This document shows, in pieces, positions 1 through 5,619 of a stretch of DNA of 7,761 nucleotides (position 1 is its first letter; each line of letters starts with the position of its first letter). The stretch is from Verrucomicrobiota bacterium (GTDB lineage: Bacteria > Verrucomicrobiota > Verrucomicrobiia > Opitutales > Opitutaceae), in assembly GCA_023446865.1 (NCBI GenBank), contig JAEXPL010000241.1, forward strand, positions 1 through 7,761, read 5' to 3'. The notes beneath the pieces are model-generated. The model made no database searches. It was not told where the DNA came from and saw only the letters and a list, made by a program, of their open reading frames with translations. The position numbers were made by a program, and so were the translations under genes.

Positions 1-1
1 C

Positions 2-67
2 ACGCCCCTGCCCGCCCCCACCTTCACCGACCGCGAAGCCTGGAAGAAGACCCGCACCTACCGCTGA
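2..67 (+). CDS. C-terminal end of an unidentified upstream protein (partial)
   Basis: The window opens inside a reading frame that gives 21 residues ending DREAWKKTRTYR and stops at TGA (65-67). Nearly every codon in this frame ends in G or C, as in the clear genes downstream; that is the main reason to call it coding. The tail is basic and hydrophilic. It shows no motif I recognise, so no function is proposed. The stop codon overlaps the left arm of a hairpin (66-81), which fits the end of a transcription unit. The other two forward frames are also open here, so the call rests on codon bias and the stop-hairpin arrangement. Confidence 0.55.
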   Translation, partial: TPLPAPTFTDREAWKKTRTYR

Positions 68-81
68 GCCCGAGCGGGCTC
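66..81 (+). terminator. GC-rich hairpin over the stop codon, possible terminator
   Basis: Perfect 6-bp stem GAGCCC/GGGCTC (66-71 with 76-81) and a 4-nt loop. It starts inside the TGA of the upstream gene. No T-run follows, so it is not a textbook intrinsic terminator; it could slow polymerase or protect the 3' end. Confidence 0.35.
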
Positions 82-100
82 GTAGCGACGCCCGCGGCGA

Positions 101-117
101 CCGGCGCAGCACGCCGG
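101..117 (+). terminator. Second GC-rich hairpin after the first gene
   Basis: Perfect 6-bp stem CCGGCG/CGCCGG (101-106 with 112-117) and a 5-nt loop CAGCA, 20 nt downstream of the first hairpin. There is no T-run. Two consecutive stems directly after a stop codon make a transcript end here plausible, but chance stems are common at this GC content. Confidence 0.3.
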
Positions 118-170
118 CAGGCAACTCCGGTTCGCACCGACCCGGCCAATCTGTTTGGCTCGGACGGATT

Positions 171-176
171 GGAGGT
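171..176 (+). promoter_or_regulatory. Shine-Dalgarno-like GGAGGT far from the chosen start
   Basis: GGAGGT is a six-base match to the anti-Shine-Dalgarno core. It lies 50 nt upstream of the chosen ATG (227), too far to serve it directly. It is 5 nt before an in-frame CTG (182) and just downstream of an in-frame TTG (155). The heptanucleotide array 186-227 lies between it and the ATG. Either a rare CTG start is used, adding 15 residues, or the repeat has separated the site from the ATG. Confidence 0.35.
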
Positions 177-185
177 TCATCCTGA

Positions 186-227
186 CGACCGTCCACCGCC
201 AACCGGCCACCGTCCACTGCTTTCCCA
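186..227 (+). repeat. Short heptanucleotide tandem array abutting a start codon
   Basis: Five consecutive 7-nt units follow the pattern NNACYGN: CGACCGT, CCACCGC, CAACCGG, CCACCGT and CCACTGC (186-220). A degenerate sixth, TTTCCCA (221-227), ends on the A of the downstream ATG. The unit is the same as in the second half of the larger array at 1016-1127. The array is also in the same phase relative to its start codon. The in-frame translation is low in complexity and resembles no protein, so I treat it as non-coding leader. Confidence 0.7.
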
Positions 228-940
228 TGGGCGTCACCATCCACTACTCGCTTCGCCTCGCCACCCGCTCGTCCGCGGTGGCCGAGCGCACCGTGCGTGA
301 ACTCCATGCCGCCGCGACCCGCTTCGCGAAACGCCGCGGGCTCGGCGACGTCGGGCCGGTCATCCCGCTGCCCGAAGCAGGCATGCACTCCAGCCGCTTC
401 GTGTTCGTGCGCCGCCGCGACTACCTCGACTCGATCAACGTCGAACCCGCCGCCGGCTGGTGCTTCACGGTCGACATCGGCGACGGTTGCGAACCGGCGA
501 CGTTCGGCCTCGGTCGCTATCCGGCCTTCGTCGCCGACGGTGCGCGCCGCCGCCGCACCGGCTTCGGCGGCGCGTGGACCTTCGGCGCCTTCTGCAAGAC
601 GCAGTACGCCAGCCGCGGCGGCCCTGAGCACCTGCTGCGCTGCCACGCGGCCGTGATCGACCTGATCCTGCTCTGGCGGAAGGCCGGCGCGACCGTGACG
701 ATCAGCGACGAGGGCGAGTACTGGCCCGGCCGCGATCCGCGCACGCTGCTGCGCCGCACGGAGGCGCTCGATCAGTTCACCGCCGCGCTCGCCGGCGCCG
801 CCAAGGATGCCGCCGAGGCTGCCGGCGCCCCGCCCGTGGTGTCTCCGATCTTCGAGCACCCGCGGTTCGAGCAGCTGGAGGCCGAGGGCGCGGCCAAGCA
901 CGGCCATCTCATCGAAGCCCTCCGCCGCGGCCGCCCGTAG
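227..940 (+). CDS. Conserved protein of unknown function (MGVTIHYSL family)
   Basis: This 237-residue soluble protein has no signal peptide or membrane segment. It resembles, from memory, an uncharacterised bacterial family that opens with 'TIHY' and carries a GCEPA-FGL-RYP block, an FCKTQYAS block, an LRCH block and an SDEG-YW block. Here these lie at residues 87-99, 122-129, 136-140 and 160-166. The conserved Cys and His (C88, C123, C139, H140) and acidic residues (D161, E162) could bind a metal or act in catalysis, but that is inference. The C-terminal third (about 175-237) is Ala-rich, probably helical and less conserved. I chose ATG 227 because TIHY follows it directly and because the codons before it are heptanucleotide repeat; TTG 155 and CTG 182 are in-frame alternatives. 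It has its own leader and trailing spacer, so it is probably monocistronic. Confidence 0.8.
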   Translation: MGVTIHYSLRLATRSSAVAERTVRELHAAATRFAKRRGLGDVGPVIPLPEAGMHSSRFVFVRRRDYLDSINVEPAAGWCFTVDIGDGCEPATFGLGRYPAFVADGARRRRTGFGGAWTFGAFCKTQYASRGGPEHLLRCHAAVIDLILLWRKAGATVTISDEGEYWPGRDPRTLLRRTEALDQFTAALAGAAKDAAEAAGAPPVVSPIFEHPRFEQLEAEGAAKHGHLIEALRRGRP

Positions 941-968
941 GTCGCTGCTTCAGCACGACCCGCTCGAC

Positions 969-985
969 TCCGTTCCCGCAACGGA
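969..985 (+). terminator. Hairpin downstream of the unknown-function gene
   Basis: Perfect 6-bp stem TCCGTT/AACGGA (969-974 with 980-985) and a 5-nt loop CCCGC, 28 nt after the stop codon at 938-940. No T-run follows. The position suits a transcript end ahead of the repeat array, but the evidence is structural only. Confidence 0.35.
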
Positions 986-1015
986 CCACAAAGCCGTCCA
1001 TTCCCAGCGGGTCGT

Positions 1016-1127
1016 CCTCCGCCCTCCGTCCTCCGTCGCCCGTCCCCCGCCGTCCGTGCTCCGCCCTCTGTCGTCCGCACACCGTCCACCGGCAACCGCA
1101 CCCCGTCTACCGACCACCGCCCACCGA
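1016..1127 (+). repeat. Sixteen-unit heptanucleotide tandem array running into a start codon
   Basis: Sixteen uninterrupted 7-nt units with no indel, consensus CCWCCGY. CCG occupies positions 4-6 of 14 units; the exceptions are CCTCTGT (1065-1071) and, at the first C of that triplet only, none. Units 1-9 (1016-1078) mostly have T at position 3, as in CCTCCGT and CGTCCGT. Units 10-16 (1079-1127) have A there, as in CCACCGC and CAACCGC, except ACCCCGT at 1100-1106. The final unit CCACCGA supplies the A of the glycosylase ATG. No Shine-Dalgarno sequence precedes that start. The units are degenerate, so the array is old or under selection rather than freshly expanded. It is not CRISPR-like because there are no spacers. 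Confidence 0.88.
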
Positions 1128-1762
1128 TGCGCCCCCTCTTCGACCTCGACGCCGCCCTCGCCCACCTCCGCGCCGCGGATCCGAAACTTGATGACGTAAT
1201 CGGCCGTGCGCGCCATTGCGATCTGGCGCCGCAACCCCTCCGCAGCCTCTTCGACGTGCTCCTGCGCGCCATCGTGTACCAGCAACTCAACGGCAAGGCC
1301 GCCGCCTCCATCCTCGCCCGCGTCGAGGCGCTGTTCCCGCAGCGCAAGCCCACGCCCGGAGCGCTGCTCGCCCTGCCCGACGAGCCGCTCCGCGCCGCCG
1401 GCCTCTCGCGCAACAAGCTCGCCTCCATCCGCGACCTCGCCGCCAAGACCATCGACGGCACCGTGCCCACGCCCGCCGCCGCCCGAACACTCTCCGACGC
1501 CGAGCTCGTCGCGCGACTCACCGCCGTGCGCGGCATCGGCCCGTGGACGGTGCACATGCTGCTCATGTTCAACCTCGGCCGGCCCGACGTGCTGCCCACC
1601 GGCGATTTCGGCGTGCGCGAGGGATTCCGGAAGCTCCACCGCAAGCGTCGCCAGCCCACGCCCGCCGAGCTTGAGAAGTATGCCCGCCGCTGGGTGCCGT
1701 ACCGCTCCGTCGCCGCGTGGTACCTCTGGCGCGTCCACGAAATCGAGCTGCCGCGCTCCTGA
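1127..1762 (+). CDS. DNA-3-methyladenine glycosylase, AlkA-like (HhH-GPD superfamily)
   Basis: Predicted base-excision repair enzyme that flips out alkylated purines, such as 3-methyladenine, and cleaves the N-glycosidic bond, leaving an abasic site. The 211-residue protein covers the helical HhH-GPD core. An N-terminal block contains AIVYQQLN (48-55). The helix-hairpin-helix VRGIGPWT (134-141) grips the DNA backbone. The LPTGDFGVR block (156-164) carries the catalytic aspartate D160. An aromatic YRSVAAWYLWR segment (192-202) is typical of the C-terminal helices. No iron-sulfur cysteine cluster is visible, which argues against EndoIII/MutY types. It is shorter than E. coli AlkA because that protein's extra N-terminal domain is absent, as in many short bacterial AlkA-like enzymes. 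The ATG fits the family's usual N-terminus, and repeat sequence lies directly upstream. No ada or other alkylation-response gene is adjacent. Confidence 0.9.
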   Translation: MRPLFDLDAALAHLRAADPKLDDVIGRARHCDLAPQPLRSLFDVLLRAIVYQQLNGKAAASILARVEALFPQRKPTPGALLALPDEPLRAAGLSRNKLASIRDLAAKTIDGTVPTPAAARTLSDAELVARLTAVRGIGPWTVHMLLMFNLGRPDVLPTGDFGVREGFRKLHRKRRQPTPAELEKYARRWVPYRSVAAWYLWRVHEIELPRS

Positions 1763-1826
1763 GCCGCGTCGCCGCAGCCGAGGGCCGAGTGTCGAAGAAC
1801 GAAAGCCGCTCCACCGGTGGCACAAA

Positions 1827-1852
1827 CGGAGTCGTTCAGTCGCTCCGGTTTT
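1827..1852 (+). terminator. Weak terminator candidate after the glycosylase gene
   Basis: A 5-bp stem CGGAG/CTCCG (1827-1831 with 1843-1847) with an 11-nt loop is followed by GTTTT (1848-1852), 64 nt after the stop codon. The T-run is unusual in this GC-rich sequence, but the stem is short and the loop long. Confidence 0.25.
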
Positions 1853-1892
1853 CCTCGGTCTTCTGGCACTCGTCGCTCGTCCGCTCGACGCT

Positions 1893-1910
1893 CGCCCGCC
1901 TGATCACGCC
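1893..1910 (+). repeat. Direct repeat copy 1 (18 nt, contains TGATCA)
   Basis: CGCCCGCCTGATCACGCC occurs here and again at 2076-2093, 183 nt apart. The match goes further left with a 2-nt difference, because GCTCG precedes both copies and the second has an extra GC. It contains the palindrome TGATCA; in this copy TGATC also pairs with GATCA at 1912-1916. Confidence 0.6.
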
Positions 1911-1988
1911 GGATCATGCAGTTGCCGCAAGTCCGCGAGCGAACCTCCGGCCACTGTTGGTAAAACCGCCGGCATGCGCTCCCCGTGG

Positions 1989-2007
1989 GTCCGGTCTCCG
2001 ACCGGAC
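1989..2007. repeat. Perfect inverted repeat, 8-bp stem with 3-nt loop
   Basis: GTCCGGTC (1989-1996) and GACCGGAC (2000-2007) are exact reverse complements around TCC. CTCCGAC occurs at 1996-2002 and again at 2010-2016, 14 nt on. The hairpin lies between the two copies of the 18-nt direct repeat. It resembles a dispersed intergenic palindrome of REP type, but only one copy is seen here. Confidence 0.5.
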
Positions 2008-2075
2008 ACCTCCGACTCCAGCCGTGGCCGCCGGCTCACGTGTTTCGGCGTCCCGCTAGAGACTGGGCCTGCTCG

Positions 2076-2093
2076 CGCCCGCCTGATCACGCC
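2076..2093 (+). repeat. Direct repeat copy 2 (18 nt, contains TGATCA)
   Basis: Identical over 18 nt to 1893-1910, same orientation. The flanks differ after the match (TGAGACC here against GGATCAT in copy 1), so the shared segment is short and bounded. No transposase or target-site duplication accompanies the pair. Confidence 0.6.
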
Positions 2094-2245
2094 TGAGACC
2101 GCGCTCCGACCGTCTTGGCCCGGATACCACCTGCGGCGGACGGTTCGACTCTCGCCCCGCAATAACGCCCCACGCGGGCGCCGACCCGGCCCTTCCCTGT
2201 CACCATCCGCCCGCCACACTTCAGAACGTCCCCATCCGGGCCGAT

Positions 2246-2252
2246 AGGAAAG
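2246..2252 (+). promoter_or_regulatory. Ribosome binding site of the sensor kinase gene
   Basis: AGGAAAG lies 9 nt before the GTG at 2262, a normal Shine-Dalgarno position. It supports GTG as the start, and the basic-then-hydrophobic N-terminus that follows agrees. This is the only conventionally placed site before a gene in the window. Confidence 0.6.
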
Positions 2253-2261
2253 CGCTACCAC

Positions 2262-5200
2262 GTGCCCATCACCTGTCGTCCACTTCCCAAGTTCCCGCTC
2301 CGGCGCCTGCTTCGGCGCTCTCTCGGGCTCGGCCTCCCGCTGCTCGCGGTGTTGGGGTGGACCGCAGTGTCGCCGGGCCCGGGGACACCCACGCCGGACC
2401 CCTCGCTGCTCACCGCGGCCGCAGTCCGCCAAGCAACCGCTTCCCCGAGCCCCATCCCGCCCACGATCCGCCTCCGAGGTGTGGTCACCTTCGCCCATCC
2501 GACCGAACCCCTTTTCTTCGTCCGCGACGCCACCGGGCAGGTCGCCGTCAACTGGACGGACACCCACCTCTCCAGCCCTGTTTCCGGTGATGTCGTGACT
2601 CTCGAAGGGGTGTTGGAACCCGGCCCCCGCGTCGCCCGCGTCCGGGCGCTCCGCCTCGCAACCGACGGCCGCGCCCCTCTGCCCTTCGCGCCCGAGATCA
2701 CCTTCGTCCAAGGCCTGAGCAGGGCCATGGAGCATCAGTGGGTGCGGGTTCGGGGACGGCTCGTCCGCAGCGAGTCGATCGACGCGTGGCAACGGCTCAC
2801 GCTCGCCACCGATGCGGGGGAATTCACCGCGAGCATTCCCACCACCGCAAACCCCGCCTACTCCGTCGGAACGAGTCTGACGATTCGCGGCGCCTGCAAT
2901 CTCTGGTCCGCCCCGGGCGCGAAGGCGATCAGCGGCTTCTTCCTCTTCTCGCCGTCCCTGGATGAGGTGCGCCCCTCCGCCGACCCGGTCGACCGTGGAG
3001 CCGAGCCGCTCACCCGCGTCCGCCAAGTGCGGAGCCTGCGCGCCAACGAGGCCGAGGCCGGACAACCCGTGCGTCTTCGCGGCGTGGTGACCTTCACCCA
3101 CCCCGACCGCAGGATGTTCTACCTGGCCGACGATACCGGTGGAACCCTCGTTTGGTCGGAGCGTGAGGACACGGTGCTGCCCGCCGTGGGCGACTCCGTC
3201 GCGGTGCAAGGGGTTTCGAGTTTCGACGACCCGTCCCCCGCCATCCGCGCCGACCACCTCGAGACCCTCGGGCGAGGAGCGCTGCCGCCTCCCCGGCCGA
3301 TCAGCCTGGGAGACGCGCTCACGGGAACGGAGGACGGCCAATGGGTCGAGATGCGCGGGCACCTCCGCCAAGTCGATTCGCTCGGCACCTGGCTGCGGCT
3401 CTTCCTCACCACCGCGGTGGGCGAGATCACCGTCAGCATCCCGGAGACCGCCGCTGTCGAGGCGAAGGTCGGCTCGGTTGTGGTCGTGCGCGGCGTGTGC
3501 CAATCCTGGAAGAACGAGTACAACCGCATCGGCGGTTTCTTCCTGTTCGCCCCCTCCGCCGCGGAGCTGACGGTGGCCGAGGCGCCGCCGGCCGATGCCT
3601 TCGCCGTGCCCGAGGAGTCCATCGCCAACCTCGCGCTCTACCGGCCCGAGACGCTGGAGATGCAACAGGTCAGGGTGCGCGGCACCGTGCTGCACCATCG
3701 CGCCGGGCACTACGTGGTGGTGCAGAACGACTCCGGCCGGGTGCGCGCCTTCAGCCAAGCGCCGGAGCCGCTCCTGCCGGGCGACCAGGTCGAGGTCGCC
3801 GGCATGCCCGGGCGGCTGGGCCACCGGAACGTGTTGCGGGGCGCAGTCTACCGCCGGCTCGCCACCGGTGCGGCGCCCACCCCTTCCGCCCTACCAGCCG
3901 CCCCCAAGATCGACGCCACCATGGAAGATCGGCTCGTGTCGTGGCAGGGCCGGTTGACGGGTGTCACCACTCATCCGGGCGAAACCCGCCTGTTGCTCGA
4001 ATCCGGGGGGGCGGTCGTGGCAGCGATCTTGCCCGGAGATCTGCCACCCGCCGGCGCACACGAGTTGCGCCTCGGCTCCGAGCTGCTCGTGACGGGCCTT
4101 TACTGCCTCACCTACGACGAAACGGAGGAGCCTGCGGCGTTCTCGCTCCAGCTGAGATCACCAGCAGACCTCGTCCTCCGCCAACGAGCGCCGTGGTGGA
4201 CAACCCGCCGCGCGCTATCCGCCCTGGGGGCGATCGGCTTCTGCCTCGTGCTCGGCCTCGCTTGGGTGGCGGTGCTCCGCCGGCAGGTCCGCCGCCAGAC
4301 CGACATCATCCGGCAGCAGATGGACAAGGCGGCGGCGTTGAGCGCCCGGCACCACGAGATCGTCGAGAACGCGAGCGACCTCATCTTCTCGACCGATCTC
4401 GCCGGCCGCCTCACCTCCTTCAACCCCGCCGGGGAACGGCTGACCGGCCTCGCGCCCGCCGCGGCCCTGCAACTCGGGCTCGGCGACCTGCTCGTCGCCG
4501 ACGATACGACCACAGTCCCGACGTTTCTCGCCCAAGCCGGGCTCCCCGCGCAGGCCCCCTCCGCCACTTTCGAGACCCGCCTGCGCACCCGGGACGACCA
4601 CGCGATCTGGGTGGAAATCAGCTCCCGCCCGATCCGCGAGGCCGGCCGGGTGTCCGGGCTCTTCGGCATCGCCCGCGACATCACTGCCCGCAAGCAGATG
4701 GAGGAGCTCAACCGGCAGATGCAGAAGGCCGAGAGCCTCAGCCGGATGGCGGCGGCCATCGCCCATCACTTCAACAACCAGATCCAGGCTGTGCTCATGG
4801 GGCTGGAGATGGTGCGCCTGGAGATTCCGCACAGCCCGGCCTCCCACGAAATCCTCGCGGCCTCGGAGCGTTCAGCCCGCCAAGCGGCCGAGATCGGCGC
4901 GTTGATGCTCACCTACCTCGGCCAGGCCGCGGGCGAACGAACCGCGGTGGATCTGGCTGCGCACTGCGGCACCGGCCTCCAACGCTGGCGCACCCAACCA
5001 CGGCCGCCCGTGGAGCTCGTCGAGACACTGCCCCCCTCCGGCCCCGTCGTCCGCGCCAACGCCGACCAGTTGCTGCAGGTGCTGTTCTGCCTGCTCGCCA
5101 ACGCGGCGGAGGCCGTCGCCCCCCAAGGAGGCCGGATCCGCGTCAGGCTCACCACGGTCGGCGCCGGCGCGCTCCCGGTCACCCATCGTTTCCCCATCGA

Positions 5201-5450
5201 TTTCGAGCCGCGCCCCGAGCCCTACGCGTGTCTGACCGTCGAGGACAACGGCAGCGGCATCACCGAGCAGGACCTCGGCAAGATCTTCGACCCGTTCTTC
5301 ACCACGAAATTCCACGGGCGCGGCACGGGACTGGCGATTGTGCTCGGCATCGTGCGCGCCCACGACGGCGCCGTGGTGGTCGCCAGCCAGCCCGGCCGTG
5401 GCAGCACCTTCCACGTCTTCCTCCCTCTGGCGCCCACCCCCTCGGCTTGA
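2262..5450 (+). CDS. Membrane sensor histidine kinase with tandem OB-like sensory repeats and PAS
   Basis: This 1062-residue protein probably autophosphorylates on a histidine and passes the phosphate to a separate response regulator. Residues 1-36 have Arg-rich basic ends then LGLGLPLLAVLGWTAV, a signal anchor or signal peptide. Residues ~60-640, likely periplasmic, hold three tandem ~200-residue units, each opening with V/I-R-x-R-G-x-V (69-75, 270-276, 470-476). Each unit seems to be two small beta-rich modules of OB-fold type. Units 1 and 2 share ends such as FFLFSPS (226-232) and FFLFAPS (426-432); unit 3 is more diverged. A second membrane span (~651-671) leads into a basic, probably coiled-coil linker. 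PAS/PAC covers ~697-812. The kinase core has an IAHHFNN H-box (H835 likely phospho-accepting), N-box N947, G1 DNGSG (995-999), DPFFTTK (1010-1016) and a Gly-rich GRGTG loop (1019-1023). No receiver domain is fused and no regulator gene is nearby. The ligand cannot be told from sequence. GTG start chosen from its ribosome binding site. Confidence 0.92.
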   Translation: MPITCRPLPKFPLRRLLRRSLGLGLPLLAVLGWTAVSPGPGTPTPDPSLLTAAAVRQATASPSPIPPTIRLRGVVTFAHPTEPLFFVRDATGQVAVNWTDTHLSSPVSGDVVTLEGVLEPGPRVARVRALRLATDGRAPLPFAPEITFVQGLSRAMEHQWVRVRGRLVRSESIDAWQRLTLATDAGEFTASIPTTANPAYSVGTSLTIRGACNLWSAPGAKAISGFFLFSPSLDEVRPSADPVDRGAEPLTRVRQVRSLRANEAEAGQPVRLRGVVTFTHPDRRMFYLADDTGGTLVWSEREDTVLPAVGDSVAVQGVSSFDDPSPAIRADHLETLGRGALPPPRPISLGDALTGTEDGQWVEMRGHLRQVDSLGTWLRLFLTTAVGEITVSIPETAAVEAKVGSVVVVRGVCQSWKNEYNRIGGFFLFAPSAAELTVAEAPPADAFAVPEESIANLALYRPETLEMQQVRVRGTVLHHRAGHYVVVQNDSGRVRAFSQAPEPLLPGDQVEVAGMPGRLGHRNVLRGAVYRRLATGAAPTPSALPAAPKIDATMEDRLVSWQGRLTGVTTHPGETRLLLESGGAVVAAILPGDLPPAGAHELRLGSELLVTGLYCLTYDETEEPAAFSLQLRSPADLVLRQRAPWWTTRRALSALGAIGFCLVLGLAWVAVLRRQVRRQTDIIRQQMDKAAALSARHHEIVENASDLIFSTDLAGRLTSFNPAGERLTGLAPAAALQLGLGDLLVADDTTTVPTFLAQAGLPAQAPSATFETRLRTRDDHAIWVEISSRPIREAGRVSGLFGIARDITARKQMEELNRQMQKAESLSRMAAAIAHHFNNQIQAVLMGLEMVRLEIPHSPASHEILAASERSARQAAEIGALMLTYLGQAAGERTAVDLAAHCGTGLQRWRTQPRPPVELVETLPPSGPVVRANADQLLQVLFCLLANAAEAVAPQGGRIRVRLTTVGAGALPVTHRFPIDFEPRPEPYACLTVEDNGSGITEQDLGKIFDPFFTTKFHGRGTGLAIVLGIVRAHDGAVVVASQPGRGSTFHVFLPLAPTPSA

Positions 5451-5483
5451 GGGCGTTCCCGGGGCGACCGGGGCCGGCCTTCG

Positions 5484-5500
5484 TCGCCAATCGGTGGCGA
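5484..5500. repeat. Hairpin after the kinase gene
   Basis: Perfect 6-bp stem TCGCCA/TGGCGA (5484-5489 with 5495-5500) and a 5-nt loop, 34 nt after the kinase stop codon. TCCCC follows instead of a T-run. It may mark the 3' end of the kinase transcript, upstream of the candidate uppS promoter. Confidence 0.35.
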
Positions 5501-5568
5501 TCCCCGCGCACTCCGTCCCCCGCAGCCCCGGGGCAACGCGTACGAGCCCCCGCCGGCGCAGTCGGTGG

Positions 5569-5598
5569 TTGACCGCCCATCGGCCCGCTTCGCACAAT
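5569..5598 (+). promoter_or_regulatory. uppS: Candidate sigma70-type promoter for uppS-cdsA-dxr
   Basis: TTGACC (5569-5574, five of six to the -35 consensus) and CACAAT (5593-5598, four of six to the -10 consensus) are separated by 18 nt. AT-rich hexamers are scarce in this sequence, so the pair stands out. Transcription would begin near 5605, leaving a leader of about 15 nt that reads TTGTTTTT and has no Shine-Dalgarno sequence. The position between the kinase stop and the first gene of a housekeeping cluster is sensible. Confidence 0.4.
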
Positions 5599-5619
5599 CC
5601 GGCCCTTGTTTTTCACCGC

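Larger units (their letters stand above)
1763..2261. other. Intergenic region of about 500 nt without a credible gene
   Basis: Open frames cross this stretch in both directions, but none has a family-like sequence, a plausible start signal or the codon pattern of the neighbours. It contains a weak hairpin followed by TTTT (1827-1852), four CTCG motifs spaced 7, 8 and 7 nt (1869-1894), an 18-nt direct repeat (1893-1910 and 2076-2093), a perfect 8-bp hairpin (1989-2007) and, at the end, the ribosome binding site of the kinase gene. I found no convincing promoter or tRNA. It may include remnants of dispersed intergenic repeats. Confidence 0.6.

Noticed and set aside
1016..1127. CRISPR array
   Set aside because: Units are 7 nt, directly adjacent and without spacers, and no cas gene is present.
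1869..1894. CTCG motif four times at 7-8 nt spacing, as another heptanucleotide array
   Set aside because: Spacing is 7, 8, 7 and the unit differs from CCWCCGY; too short and irregular to call an array.
772..1917. Open frames on the - strand across the glycosylase gene and repeat array
   Set aside because: The repeat part translates to a monotonous Gly/Arg string and the rest is antisense to a clear HhH-GPD gene.
2090..2165. Possible tRNA, from a GGTTCGACTC string resembling a T-loop
   Set aside because: The bases on either side do not form a T-stem, and no acceptor or anticodon stem can be drawn.
1717..2247. Open reading frame of 176 codons on + through the gap after the glycosylase gene
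   Set aside because: It starts inside the glycosylase gene in another frame, and the rest has no family-like composition or motif. High GC keeps frames open by chance.
1763..2261. Insertion sequence or transposon
   Set aside because: No transposase-like reading frame, no terminal inverted repeats and no target duplication; the 18-nt repeats are direct.
1914..3824. Long open frame on the - strand (636 codons)
   Set aside because: It is antisense to the kinase gene, has no recognisable domain, and is explained by the GC-rich third positions of the real gene.
3341..5572. Long open frame on + (743 codons) overlapping the kinase
   Set aside because: Arg- and Pro-rich out-of-frame translation; the true frame shows PAS and kinase motifs over the same bases.
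5571..5605. Heptanucleotide repeats upstream of uppS
   Set aside because: CCG triplets occur but at spacings of 12 and 14 nt after the first pair, without a consistent 7-nt register.
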